Source: Tanypteryx hageni
Lineage: Eukaryota > Arthropoda > Insecta > Odonata > Petaluridae
Assembly (NCBI GenBank): GCA_028673005.1
Contig: CM054116.1
Span: forward strand, 36,242,854 to 36,306,853
Length of the DNA: 64,000 nucleotides
Direction of reading: 5' to 3'
The translations under genes and the position numbers were made by a program. Position 1 is the first letter of the stretch, and each line of letters starts with the position of its first letter. The notes below the pieces were generated by a model. That model was not told the origin of the DNA. It searched no databases and saw nothing but the letters and a program-made list of their open reading frames with translations. This document shows, piece after piece, positions 41,276 through 53,875 of the stretch.

Positions 41276-43163
41276 CGTATTCATATCGCAATTCTAAGTA
41301 ATTTAAAAATGCAAATAAATAATACGCTACACCATATTTACTCTCATATCACATAAATAGTTCTTAATTCTCCCGATCTTTAATAGAGAGGCGCCACAGT
41401 CGAGCGTTGAAACCAAAGAAACAGTCAATCAAACAGACACTTGACTTTTATATAAGAGAATTAAATTTTATCAGTGATAGAGAAAACTTGGAAAACGAAT
41501 TAATAGAGCATTATCAGGTTTAAAATACTAAAAACAATGTCAAAATCTCTTTCTCACATTATATTTTGCATGTATTTTTAAATAAACAAATTTAATAAAC
41601 GTTACTGTTTATACACTAATATGTCTGGATCAACTGTCCATTGCTGAAGAGTAGTCGAGTGGAAAAGAAAATAACTCATTTGTACACTCGTCTATGCTCA
41701 AGCCGAGTTCAGTAATAATCGTCTCCATGGCAACAATCTAATAAAATACGATTTAAAACACAAAAACTCTATGTCTTAGTAGAAATTCAAGAAAATATGA
41801 TCAATTATCAAAATTATGCAATAATTAGAATCTACATTCTTTTCCGCTTAGAACATTACAAACCACGCTCCGATATCACAATTTTAAGATATTTTAAAGC
41901 ATTAAAGAAAACATCTCTGCACAATGGATTTGAGACTTCCTATGTAAAACAAATAGGGAAAAAATGTTCCTGGAAACGAAGCCGGGACTTCAATTTTCGC
42001 CAAATAAAACATAGCCCGTAGGTGGGCCCTGGCAGAACGAGCCTCGCACCAAGTTTCATGAAAATCGGTTCATTTATGCAAAAGTTGTTATTAGGGGACA
42101 CACACACACAGACAGGACTTTTTTATAAGGCCATGCGTCCTTTGGAAATCAGCCTAAAACGAGTTCTGAGACATTTTGCAACAGATATATCATAAATAAC
42201 TTTGAAATCCGTATCACGCATATAACTTGTTAAATAGTTGAAAGGATGAGATACTCATAGCACAAAACACATACCGTATTTAACAATTCGATAAAAAAAG
42301 TTCACTCTTAATGCTGATCAATGAAGGAAGTGGGAGATTAAACGGATCTATTCGTAACCGAAGTCCTAAAACGACTTTTTTATTTTTTTAAAATAAAATA
42401 TTACATAGAAATTAATTTTTCGTTCATAAATTACAAGTGAAAATTTTCATAGCGAAAGGGACCTGGTACGGTTATATTAAAAAAAAACAAAGATTCCTAC
42501 AGAACACATCCATAATGTTATCGTCCTCCACAGACAGACGCAACACATTCTCTGACGCATTGTCTCCTCTCAATGTAAAAAAATCCAAGGATCGACGCGA
42601 TTCGTCGGAAAATTTCGCTCCGCCTGGAATTTCATTAAAATGGGAGCGCGAATTTTAGAATTCTGCGCACCTATTCATTCATTCGAGCTCGCAAACAAAA
42701 GTGAAAGAGGAAGATAGAGAGTAGGGGGAGGGGGGAGGGAACACACAAATGAAACTCGTGGTGAGGTGAAGGCTGGAATGGAAAATGGAGTGAAGACAGG
42801 GAACAAAAAAAGGAGTTGGGAGGGGTAAAAACAATGGGAAAATAAAAACGAATGATACCGGCATTCCTCACACATAAATCTGAATAAAATTCGCCTTGGG
42901 TACGATTTCACACATGCATGCGTATACGTGCGTGCGTGTAATGCGAGAATTCGGATTTTAGGAACCCGTTGCCCCTCCCTATGTGTCATCGTGTTCGAAA
43001 TTTTTAATTTTTTTAAACACCTAGTAAGTGAATGGTCAAATAGGTGTAATATAATTTTAATCGTCCGTAGTAACGTCAAAAGATAATTATGAAATATATG
43101 TCTTTCTTAAATCATTATGAATAAGAGCATGAACATGTGTAGATGCCTATTTATTTTTCAAAT
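41276..43163. other. Unassigned sequence with one dispersed-repeat fragment
   Basis: At about 42010-42140 the phrase AAGTTTCATGAAAATCGGTT followed by a short (CA)n and CAGACAGGAC resembles other repeat ends in the window (54528-54545). Purine-rich 42700-42850 creates spurious Pro/Ser-rich frames on the other strand. No gene recognised. Confidence 0.4.
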
Positions 43164-44047
43164 CTCTAGGCCAGTGGTTCTCAACCGGTGTGCCGCGGAA
43201 CACTGGTATGCCGCGGAACAATGGTATGCCGCGAAAATTTCCCAAGTGTGCCGCAAGATTTTGAAGAGAAAATTGCAAATCTGCGCGTCTTCCACCGATT
43301 ACATATGTGAACAGTTTTAACAAAGAAACTAACACACATTATTAAGACTAATTGAACGCAGTCCAAGAGTTCCACTAGTTTGGAAGGCGCGTGAACAGTA
43401 AGCCTGGCAACAACGTCGTCAGCACAGGGCCGTTTTTCCGCCTAGGCGAATGCTGGGGACCCGCGATTTCGGAGGCCCATTCATGAGCATTTATTAATAT
43501 TATATTTTCAACATAATGTAATGTAGAGACTGTTACAAAACTTGTTAGTGTGCCTGCTGTGTACATACCTATTTACGTATTAGGTAGATGCGCCCGGGAC
43601 TGACACCCGGCATAGAAATATTTCAGTCACTCGTGCGCTCGCGCGTCACGATGATATACGAATATGTAAATGTGATCAAGATCGAAGTCCGAAGCGTACC
43701 TGTAAAGGCCTGGAGGCAGTGGAGTCCGAACGGCGCTGAGTGGGGAGTCGAAATGTAAAAATTGCAATGCATGAAGAGTTGCAAATTGTAAAAATAATGT
43801 TTTTAATATTGTAACGTTTTTTGAACCTTGATAGCAGTTTAGTTTTGACGGATTTCGAAATAAAAAATATTGTATTATGATTATAATAAGATAAGAGACA
43901 ATAATAAATTGGTAAGTGTGTTTGTATTTGTATAATATTGTAAAGAAATTGGAATTTTATTATTTACTGTTACGTACAATGACGCTTGGCGCATGTAACG
44001 CATTCTATATTTTTCAAGATTATTTATTTATCCATTATCATCTAGAG

Positions 44048-44970
44048 TAGGGTGACCAGCCGTCCCGATTTCACGAGATTTGTCCCGGTGTTCAGAGTTT
44101 TGTCCCGATATTTTTCGGGATGTATAAATGTCCCGTTTTTTTATTGTAAGCGTTAAGCGTAACGCGTAAGATGTAATCGATAAACGTAGGAATAGTGGTG
44201 CTAAAAATTAAATTTAAACTGTTACTGTGACGGAGGCTGGGTGGGCAGTCGACCAGGGTCCCGCGCCTTGAAGGTTCTGAGCCACATTAGGAAAGATGTA
44301 ACGTGCGAGGAACGTGATAAAATCGCTCTGGATATGTGCTGCAAGCAAGATTAAAATTGGATGACCTTATGGGCTCATTGTTGCTTTAGTCATCAAGCGG
44401 AGAACAATCGGAACCCCTGTCTGTGAGAATGCGTATCCTTCTCTGGTCTGCGTCTCGAGACTCTCACTCATAACACAAACATGCACCGATTGCTGTTATT
44501 TATCTTCTGGCATTTGGGCATCTGCGTTTCAGTTTAGGACTTCCTTTGGTTGATCATATATGCAGTCGTTGGCGAACCATTGACTTGTGCGGCAGCAGGC
44601 GATAGCGTGTTCGTGTCCTCTGGTAAATAATTTTTACTGCTAAATTGTTGTTATTTGAAAGTCTACTAGATCATGAGTTTTGCGAATTTATTAGAATAAA
44701 AACGTGTACTATTTAAATATCCAATTAAAATCCGGTAGCCGGACCTACGGTGGGCATTAAAAACCGTACCATAAAGCGTATGCCGCATATCCAGTGAAGT
44801 GGTTAAGAAAAGGTATCGGGAAACTAATCGACATCAGTAAGTACACTTTCAAAGATCTCGAGTAGTCATAAATCTCTGCAAATAATATTAGTGTGTTATT
44901 AAAAATATACCACTTTTTTCGTTATAGTCCCGCGCTGAGTTAACAAGTGTTCAAGTGTTGTTCAAATTTA
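44048..44970. mobile_element. hAT-like MITE remnant inside the inner hAT
   Basis: Left TAGGGTGACCAGCCGTCCCG and right ATCACCCTA are inverted over about 8 bp and the left matches a common hAT end style. TSDs are not convincing. Confidence 0.35.
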
Positions 44971-45163
44971 TCACCCTAGATGTTCAATAGCTTTATTTTT
45001 TTACAGGTAATAAAGGTAAAGTACTCCTTTAGCCAAACAATTAGAGGGTTACAACACCCAATGCATTTCTCTCACAAGGTGGGCATCGTCAGGGGCAAAA
45101 CCTGTTTCAACAGTGACTGGGAGCCAACTTTTTTTACAGGTATGCAAATATCTTGTGTGTTAT

Positions 45164-47500
45164 GATCAGGGCCACCACGAGCCTATTAGGCGCCTTTGTG
45201 CAAAATCATCATAAAAATGTCGATGGTTATTTTAATATAGCGCGTAGTAATTAAATAATAATCACATTCGAAAATAAAACCAACAAAATATTTAGATAGT
45301 GGACGTCAATTTAAATGTCTCGTATCAATTACTAATTACAAAAGGTTGTTTAGAAAAAAAAAATTTTATTTCAGGAAATAAGCACATTATTTAAATATTA
45401 TAACTTATCATTCTTATTACTAACAAATAATAACTAAATAAAATTACAGAATAATCACATATTTACTTTTCTTGCTTTTAGTACCACAAAGTTTCTAATT
45501 AAATGATTGTTTATATTATCCATAATATCGTTTTCCATTGATATTGTTGCCAGATTTGACTGACGTTCTTGAGACATTGTTGATCTTAAATAGTTTTTGA
45601 CATTTATTAATTTCGAAAAGCTTCGTTCTCCTGCAGCTGCTGAGGCAGGAAGTGTTGAATCAATTCGTAGAACCACCGATGTATTTGGAAACAACCCTGT
45701 AAAATTATTTTTCTATATAAATTCCAACACTTCGATTGGACTCATATCTTGATGTGTAAAACTGCAAAGTTTTCAATTCGTCACACCGTGCTATGCCGTC
45801 AATGTCACATTCATTTTCAGTTTTATTATCTGTTAATTTAAAATGTCTTTACAATGTTTTAATATTTCATTTTCATCCCACTCTTTTAATTTATTTACGT
45901 TTTGAATGATGTTAAATATTTCATTGTGTTCTTTTAACATTTGAAATCTTTCAGTGAGAGACGTTAATGTCGTGTCCGTTATCGTGAAAAAAAGTTTATT
46001 TTAAACCTTATTTTTCGAATATCTGGAAAAACAGGATAAACCTCGACTATATCTGCCATTTGTTTAGCTGAACTGATAATATTTTCAAAAGTCTCATCTG
46101 ATCTATACTCTTTAAAGTGATATGTAACATTTTCAAGATGTTCAATAATACTGTGTATATAAATTTTTGGGTCTTGCATCGTTTTACTAATTACATTAAC
46201 GTTACTTAAAATATCGCACCAAATAATAATGGAACAAAGAAATTCGAAAGAAGCTACTTTTGGGACGAGTGAATTAGCATGCGTTCTTGATTCCATATCC
46301 TTAGTTTCGTCTTCGATTATATCTAACAAGGCTTGGTAAATTTCAAAAATGTGATATTTTAATGGCTTAATTGTTTCTATACGACTTTCCCATCGTGTAT
46401 TAGATCAAGGCTTAAGACTCAAATTTTTAAGATGTATTTTTAATCTATCTCAACGCTTCGGTGAAGCTGAAAAGTAATTGTACAGTTCCTGCACGCACCA
46501 AAAAGCAACAGTTTGAAATGAAATTTTTGCTGCATCGTTTGCTACTAATGTAAGTTCAGAGTATAAGCCGATCAAGGGACATAAAATGCCCTGGAATTTA
46601 TATCAAGGATCTTTTGCTGGAGACCATTATGTTTACCGCGCATATTCGCCCCGTTGTCATATCCTCCACCACGGAGATTGGAAATATCAAGATTTATTTT
46701 TTTTTAAATGATTCAATATAAAATCATATAATCCCTGACCAGTGGTATCATTGTGTATCCAAAATTAATGAATAATACTTTACGTCCCTAACCATTAACA
46801 AAATATTTTGTGTTATACCTTCCGAAATAATTTGTATCATTTCATTTTGTATTTGATCCCCCAAATAATGCGCTACATTTTTTGAGCTAGAATTTTGAAT
46901 ACGGCGTAAATGTTCCGCCATTATCGAATCAAAGTCGTCCGCGATAGTTTCTGCTAATTTCAAGAAATTTCCGTTATCGTTCTCGTAGAGCCGTTTTGAC
47001 GAACCCTTGAAAGCTAAACATTGTCGTGATAAAAACTGTATCATATAAAATAAGCGTTCAACAACTGAATGCCAATACTTTTTTCAGTCTCATATAATCT
47101 TTGGTCCCTAGCATCAATTGTTAATTTTTGTGCTAAGGCTAGTTTAAGCTCAGAATATTTTGTACTGTTTTTAATATGTATTTAACTTTTTTCGTGTTTA
47201 CTTAAAATATGAGATAAATGTTGCCAGTCTATGCAACCATATTCGCTACTAAACTGGATTTTTCCGTCTTCGAAAAGTTTACAATACAAGCAAAATACTG
47301 AATCTCGCGATACTGAATATAACAACCATACGCGTCTGATTTTTTCTCCATTTGGATGAGTTCGAGTGCAGTAAGAATTAGAAAATTTCCTATCCGTATC
47401 ATCGTTAGGAAAGTTCCAATTACTTACTTGAGGAGCACAGTTTACAATCAGTTTGTTTTATAGGTAAATTATTTGGCCATGTACCTGGATCTTCTGAAAG
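45164..47500 (-). mobile_element. Third hAT element (ZMYM-like transposase), minus strand, right end lost
   Basis: Left terminus CAGGGCCACCACGAGCCTAT is hAT-like; the reading frames of its transposase follow on the minus strand. No matching right end found before 48150. Confidence 0.65.
45455..47480 (-). pseudogene. hAT transposase remnant (TTF zinc finger / ZMYM-like)
   Basis: Minus-strand pieces in order: near 47170-47400 a Cys/His finger-like segment; 46748-47044 (LAETIADDFDSIMAEHLRRI, YYSLILDTQ, the first catalytic region); 45979-46329; 45455-45694 with TLPASAAAGERSFSKL and YLRSTMSQERQSNLA, the hAT C-terminal dimerisation domain. Stops and shifts separate the pieces, so it is inactive. 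Confidence 0.8.
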
Positions 47501-47520
47501 TGTTTCATTAACGTTGCTTT

Positions 47521-48122
47521 TTACTTTCTCCATACACGAAGTATAGAGAAAGTATTGTTTTCATGAAAAAAACTCGAGATTTCAACGAAAATACATGTTT
47601 TAAGGTTTCCTGAACATGTTCTGACTAGTTTCGCGATGGTGTCTGTCTGTCTTTCAGTCTGTATGTGATAGACTTTTGTGGGCGCTCTAACTCAAAAACT
47701 ATTAAACAGATCAACGCAAAAATTTTTATTTAACATTTTTATAAAAGTTAAAAGATCTGATTAGTTTTTGGTAAAAATCGGTCGACCGGAAGTGGGTGTT
47801 TACTCTTGTCACTTATCCGTTATTTTGAAATATTTGCTTTAATATTTGATAAATGTAAAAATGTACTGGAATAAAAGTTGTAGGAAATTCCATTTTCTAC
47901 AACCTTTGATACATTTTTCCATATAATGCATTGTTTAAGAGATATTTTATATTTTTAGCTGCCACCACCACGCCACCTACCGAAGACTATTGTTGACAAT
48001 TGACGCTTAGTTACGTCTTAGTAACGCTCCTTTTTCTTTTTTTAATTGTCAACCGGAAGTAAATATTGACAACGATCCCAGAGTTAACAACATGTAATTT
48101 GCCATACATATATGGAGAAAGT
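47521..48122. repeat. Copy 2 of the dispersed GAGAAAGT-palindrome repeat
   Basis: Starts TACTTTCTCCATACACGAAG with an internal inverted half (TATAGAGAAAGTA) and ends TATATGGAGAAAGT. About 330 bp closely match 59873-60206 in the same orientation, including GGTGTTTACTCTTGTCAC. Confidence 0.75.
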
Positions 48123-48199
48123 CATGTATTGCCCACATCAGTTTATTTATTTTAATCGGCAATAATTTCTACAGAACCCCTCAGTAGAAATGCCGAAGA

Positions 48200-49010
48200 G
48201 AAAGGATGGTCTTTTTTTTTAAATGGAGATTTATCAAGAAAGGAAGAAATGATAACGAAGTGGAGTGTTAAGTGTGCAACTGCTATATAAACATTGGCCA
48301 CGGTGGGAAATCTGACGTAAACGACCATATTAATACAGAAAAGCATAAAGTCAAATCAACTTGCGTTGGAAATGCAAGCGCATCACAAAATATTACGCAG
48401 TACTTTTATGTGAAAAATCCAATGAAGGATCATCTTACTGTAGCAAATGAGTTGACAATGATCTATCACCATGTTAAACACCATCATTCCTTTCGATCAG
48501 CTACTTGTAACAATTAACTCTTTAAAAAAAAATTTTGTGACTCTGACATAGCCAGTAAATATTCTTGCGAAGTAAAACTGCAGCTCTCATTAAAAATGCT
48601 ATCGGGTTATTTTTCAGAAATGAATTATTGATAGAATTAAAAAAGTCAGTGTTATGGAGTATCCACAAATGCTAGCAATCACAAAACGGGAAAGATTTTC
48701 CCCTTAGTTGTTCATTATTTTAGCAATAAAAATAATTGAGATTAAAATATTAAAAATTGATTCGCTACCTAATAAAACGTCTGATACCATTGTCAATTTC
48801 CTCATTATCACATTTTGCGAGTATGGGGTGGATCTAAAAAAAAAATGCATTGCTTATGGAGCAGATAACGCAAACACAAATTTTGAGGGACTGTTGAGAA
48901 AAGGCAAAAACAATGTCTTTTATAAATTACGAGGAAAAATTAATCGCAATTTACTGGACGTTGTTCAGCGCATGTTTTGCACAACGCCATGCCTTTATTT
49001 ATTCTTTATT
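48200..49010 (+). pseudogene. hAT transposase remnant of the inner hAT (BED finger and catalytic start)
   Basis: Frame 48272-48517 plus preceding codons reads VECLVCNCYINIGHGGKSDV and NDHINTEKHKVKS, a BED/C2H2-like finger. 48774-48970 reads KTSDTIVNFLI, CIAYGADNANTNFEGLLRKG and NNVFYKLRGKINRNL, the hAT catalytic-region motif. Breaks lie between. Confidence 0.75.
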
Positions 49011-49482
49011 TATTTCCGCCTATGTTTCCTTGGCTCTATCCCCACTATATTACAATATAATAATTATTTTTTAAAACCAATTTATATAGTTTCCTTAAAA
49101 GATATTCTAAGGAGGGGGCCATAAATTAATGCTTGCCTAGGGGCCCAGGAGAGGCTTAAGACGGCCCTGTGTCAGCATCGTCATAATAACCGAATGTTTT
49201 GTGCATGAGCCATAGACAACTGATTGGTTTTCGTTGCTCTCAAAGTCTCTACGGTGACCTTCCTGGCTGTCCGCGACTCGGGCGCATTCCTTAATCAAAT
49301 CAGTATTAGCCTAGCTTCATGGCTGGCTTATACTACAATTTGGTGTCTGTGAATGTGTTTCGTGAGTTTATTCCGTATAAAATAATTTTTTATTAATTGT
49401 TTTGTGTAATGCCGTTGGTAGGAAACTGTGTGAAATTTGTGATTTCGTCTAATTAGCATTGCTAAAAGTTGCGCCTCTATAA

Positions 49483-51340
49483 ATGGATGGATTTATTACA
49501 AGAAAACGTAACGGTGAAAAATATGAAGAACATATTAAGGATAAACCAAGTACGAGCGGGACCAAGCCAAATAAGATTTCTGAGGTTTCTCGCAAGTATA
49601 TGGACAGTTATTTGAGTCTGGGCTTTTCTTGGGGTGGAGATAAAGATTGTCCTGTTCCAATGTGTGCTGTGTGCGGTGATAAACTACCGAACAAAGCCAT
49701 GGTTTCCAGCAAATTGAAGCGACAATTCACCACAAAACATGCACACCTTGAAGGAAAAGATTTGAACTGTTTCAAAAGGTTGATGGAACTGCATTCTAAA
49801 CAAGCGAGTTACTTAAAAAAAAAGTTCAAGTGTCTTATAGAGTTCAAGTTGCTTCTTATCAGGTAGCAGGAATCATAGCTCAAAAAGCGAAGCCCCACAC
49901 TATAGCTGAGTCACTTATTTTGCCTGCGTGCCGTGGGATAGTTAGGACAATGCTCGGTGATGAAGCGGGACAAGAAATTGTCAAAATTCCGTTTTCTAAT
50001 GATACAGTTCGAAGAAGGTTAAAAGATATGTTGTCATCTAACATAGAAGAAAATGTTTCTAATAAGCTTAAAATGTCAGACTATACTTTGCAAGTTGACG
50101 AGTCAACCGATATTAGCGGCAAAGCACAACTATTAACATTTGTTCGCTTCATTCATGAAAACGAAATAATTAGTCAATTTTTGTGCTGCAGAGAACTCCC
50201 AGAACAGACAAGATGTCAAGATATCATATTCGATACTTTGACTTTCTATTTAGAAAGTTTAGAAATTTCACGGAAATCGTGCAGGAATTTGTACCGACGG
50301 TGTTCCATCCATGTTGGGATCTGTCAAAGGCTTCTCACTTGTAAAACAACAGAATACAACTACAATAACTACCCATGGTTATTTGTACAGGGAGGCCATT
50401 ATTGGAAAGACATTAGGAGTTGACTGGAAGTCCGTATTAGACCAAGTTGTCGGAATGGTTAATTTTGTGAAATCAAGATCTCTAAAGACCCGCCTCTTCA
50501 AACAGCTTTGTAATGATATGAATTCGCAGTACATTCGTATTTAGTTTTATACACAGAAATAAGATGGCTGTCAAGGGGAAGTGTTGGCTCGTGTACAAAG
50601 AAGAGATGTTACTATTTTTTGAAACACAGGGAAACAGTGATTTTTGTGAATATCTTAGCTGTGAACTTTGATGCGCCAAATTAGCATATTTGGCAGAAAT
50701 ATTTAGGTATCTGAATAGTGTGAACACCGGTATGCAAGGGCGGAATGAAAATGTCCTCACTTCTACGGATAAGCTACTGGAATTGCAGATAAAAATAGTC
50801 ATCTGGAAAAAGAGCGCTAGAGAAGGTAATCTTGAAATGTTTCCGCTGATTCCAAAAACCCATACGAAAGAAAATGTTGCTCTTGTGGTGGAACATTTAG
50901 CAACTCTGGAGCACAATATCGAGCGTTGCTTTCCATCCTTGACTACAGAGAAATACGACCTGGGTAAGGAACCCATTCACACCAGTGACAACTGACTTAA
51001 GTGTTTTTACTCACTCCGAAGAAGAGGAGTTAGCTTATCTTTCAACTGATCACAATCTGAAAATCAAGTACGTCGTATTGTCTCTGGATATGTTCTGGAT
51101 TTCTGTTAGAGAAGAATAGTCGGAAATTGAGAAAAAAGCTTTGCCAGTTTTGATGCAGTTTTCTACATCCAATCTGTGTGAGTTGGATTTCTCAACACTT
51201 ACAAACGTTAACTGCAGAAAAAGGGAACGGCTCAACTGTGTTGAAGATGAAATGAGAATCTGCTTATCACGGATAAGTTCTAATATCAGCGCAAACATTA
51301 GAAAACGCCAAGCTCAAGTGTCACATTATGTAAGATTTTA
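49483..51340 (+). pseudogene. hAT-Buster (ZBED5-like) transposase, broken
   Basis: First frame 49483-49866 starts ATG and has a BED finger (CAVCGDKLPNK...LKRQFTTKHAHLEG). A shift at an A-run near 49818 leads to 49830-50270 with DYTLQVDESTDISGKAQLL (catalytic Asp) and ELPEQTRCQDI; another shift near 50265 to GICTDGVPSMLGSVKGFSLV (second region). Later pieces are AYLAEIFRYLNSVN, FPLIPKTHTKE and, in the last frame, the C-terminal FSTSNLCELDFSTLTNV. It belongs to the outer hAT; domesticated relatives such as ZBED5 exist, but this copy has at least three breaks. Confidence 0.88.
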
Positions 51341-51521
51341 AAATAAATTTTTGAACAGAACTTCATCATTTGTTGTTTTACGATATCATAACTTAATTCG
51401 GTCGATTACGTATACGGCAACATAAAAATATATGTACTTTTATGATAAATCCTAGTTCTTTATTCTAATCTAATTCCAGTGTGCCGCGAGCACCAAAAGG
51501 TTGAGAACCACTGCTCTAGGC

Positions 51522-52990
51522 AAAGGAAACATTTTTGTCGGAATAACGAATAATGGCGGTTACAAAAATATTTATTTGATATAACATGTAACGATACGAT
51601 CATTTTGATTTTCTAAACGCTAAAAACCCTCGGTCCAAGATTATAAGATTGGGCGTGACAAATTGTTTTTTTTTGTTGAGAAAACCGCACGACGAGAAAT
51701 GGAAGCGAGTTATAAATAAAAGAAACTCTTGAGCTCAGTGTGATGAAGGATTCGAGCAGCAAAATTTCCGGCACGGAGCGGCCGCAATTACGCCTATATA
51801 GTGATCATAATCTTTGCAATGCACCGATTGCACTCCTGGCAGCTGTTGAGAGAATGAAATTCGTGCTCGAGAGTTGATTGGACACATAAAAGAGGACGGG
51901 TGTGTGAAAACTGAAATTATTCATCTCCAGACGTCGTAAATCTTCCAAATCATTCCGCAAAGGCATTTTATATTTATGCTCTGAAACGCTTGCTTGCGGT
52001 AAAAAAAAATTAACACAACTCAAGGCTCAATCATAATTAAGTCCATTTATAAAGAAATTTCTAGATGAAATATGCGCGAATATTCACAGAGGCGGTAATT
52101 ACACGAGGTCCACTCATGCAATACTTCCGTCATTCCTTCCATTTCCTGCTGCAACTACATGTGCTCCACAATTAAAATATTTTTTAAATGCTGTCATACA
52201 ATAAAATTAACGTTAACAATGGAATCAACAAAATCACATTAATGGAGCTTTTATAATAAAAATAAAATCGAATAAATTCCAAATAAGATATTAATGGAGC
52301 TTTTATAATAAAAATAAAATCGAATAAATTCCAAATCCTGTGTATTTACATTGTTTTTGTGGTGAAATTTAAAAGTCATTTTTGCATACATAATTCGATT
52401 TATTAAAAATATTTATAAACGCTTTAAAATTAAACTTTGGGTGATTACAAATACAAATGAAGCGCGCAATAAAACATTAATTATCGTTTCGAATAGTTTT
52501 ACGAACGCTAATAAGCCACACCGTATAGGATCATATCAAAATCGATTTTTTTACCGGGTGGATGATATTTGATATCACTCTTTATACGAGATAAATATAA
52601 CCTGTATTTAATAAACAACACTTATTAACTGATAGAGAAAAAGCCTCGAGTGTTGCTGAAAAATCACTATAAATAAATATGAAGTTAAACTTAAAAAAAT
52701 AAACTTGTTGGTTATTTTTAATACAACGTTCACAATAAACAAATTAAACAAATCAAAATCACGTGCCTGCGTTCGTGTAGGAACCTCACTTTTTTGTCAA
52801 AGTTTCGATACATCGAATTTGGATATCGACTGATGTCTTTTAACGATTTACAAGAACGGAACCATTAATACCATAAAAAAAAACACGAACAAGATACGTT
52901 GGCGCATTTCAACTCGTAAAAAGGTAAATCGATAATGATCCGAGGCTAAATGAAAAAATACGCTTTAAAAATAAAACAAGGCCGCGCATC
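51522..52990. other. Unassigned AT-rich sequence with one short duplication
   Basis: A tract of about 50 bp (ATTAATGGAGCTTTTATAAT and following) occurs twice in tandem at about 52239-52335. No gene recognised. Confidence 0.45.
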
Positions 52991-53570
52991 CACTTTAAGA
53001 ACATTTCCCGGCGCATTACACGGTAACGGTTAACTTCCGTTAACATTTCCCGCCGTATATTTTATCGCACGCAAGAATCGCCGAAGTTCGCAGGTTGCAC
53101 CTCGCCGGATATCTTCCTTTTTTCGTCGTCTAAGTTCCATGTTTCTCCCGGAAGCGAACAACACGATGGAATCCCCTCGCGGGGGAGAAAGGGAGAGAGA
53201 GAGAGAGAGAGAGAGAAAGGAAGAGGGATGGGAATAGGCGAGGAGGAAGTCGGGAGGGAGGGGCATCATCTTGCGACGGGGAATTTCTCGACGCATCGCT
53301 GCAGGAGATCGATAGCGGGGTGTGTAGGAAAGGAAGCAGGGGAGCGAGAGGACTGAGAGATACGCCGCGATTGTCCTCGGAACATATTCCGATCACTCAT
53401 CTCCCCGCAAAACAGCTGAGCGCCGTGTGTATGCGCCGATTCGCCATTGGACATTCCGCCCGCGAATATTCTTTCGATCGCCGCGCAGGAAAAAATACAC
53501 TAATAATCCCAGTTCGTCCGCGTCCCGAAGGCGCCCTGAGAGTTTTATTTATTATTTTTCAAATTTAATT
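52991..53570. promoter_or_regulatory. GC-richer CpG-containing stretch without recognised coding
   Basis: Many CG dinucleotides between 53040 and 53530 against an AT-rich background; (GA)n at about 53186-53218. Frames on both strands (53030-53568) overlap one another and are Ser/Leu- or Arg-rich without a domain. Possible promoter or regulatory element; inferred from composition only. Confidence 0.25.
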
Positions 53571-53796
53571 TAGTGTGGTGGCACCAACTGCGATTTTGGT
53601 ATTGCTTAAGCATGACTGAATAAGCGCCCATCGTTTTTTCCGGGTGCTACAGATAAGCGCTCTTTTCTTGGTGGTGGGTGTACGCTGGTTGTTTTGTTTT
53701 ACTTATCGAACGGCGATTATTTATGACGAGCGGAATTACCCGTTGAACATCAACGGGACTTTGTAGTGTGATTAAAATATAACTTCTGAGGTGTGT

Positions 53797-53803
53797 GTGT
53801 AAA

Positions 53804-53872
<69 letters not shown>
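53797..53872. repeat. (CA)n(TA)n compound microsatellite
   Basis: CA repeats to about 53823 followed by TA repeats to 53872. Confidence 0.95.

Positions 53873-53875
<3 letters not shown>

Larger units (their letters stand above)
43425..49169 (+). mobile_element. Inner hAT element nested in the outer hAT
   Basis: Left end CAGGGCCGTTTTTCCGCC, right end on the other strand CAGGGCCGTCTTAAGCC; flanks CGTCAGCA (43417-43424) and TGTCAGCA (49170-49177) agree at 7/8. It carries its own hAT coding pieces (48240-49000) and itself contains further insertions (another hAT in minus orientation 45164-47500 and a repeat at 47521). Confidence 0.85.
43172..51513 (+). mobile_element. Outer hAT transposon (Buster/ZBED5-like) with nested insertions
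   Basis: Ends CAGTGGTTCTCAACC and, on the other strand, the identical CAGTGGTTCTCAACC, flanked by identical CTCTAGGC at 43164-43171 and 51514-51521. The sub-terminal GTGCCGCG motif is present at both ends. Total 8.34 kb, but 43425-49169 is a second hAT; without it the element is about 2.6 kb, normal for hAT. Transposase remnant at 49483-51340. Confidence 0.93.

Noticed and set aside
42671..43079. Overlapping Pro/Ser/Leu-rich minus-strand frames
   Set aside because: Produced by a purine-rich low-complexity tract; three frames overlap and none has a domain.
45164..49169. Pairing of the hAT end at 45164 with the right end at 49169
   Set aside because: The flanks do not match, while the end at 43425 shares a 7/8 duplication with 49170-49177.
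53130..53396. Frames with long Ser-Leu runs
   Set aside because: Arise from (GA)n read on the opposite strand.
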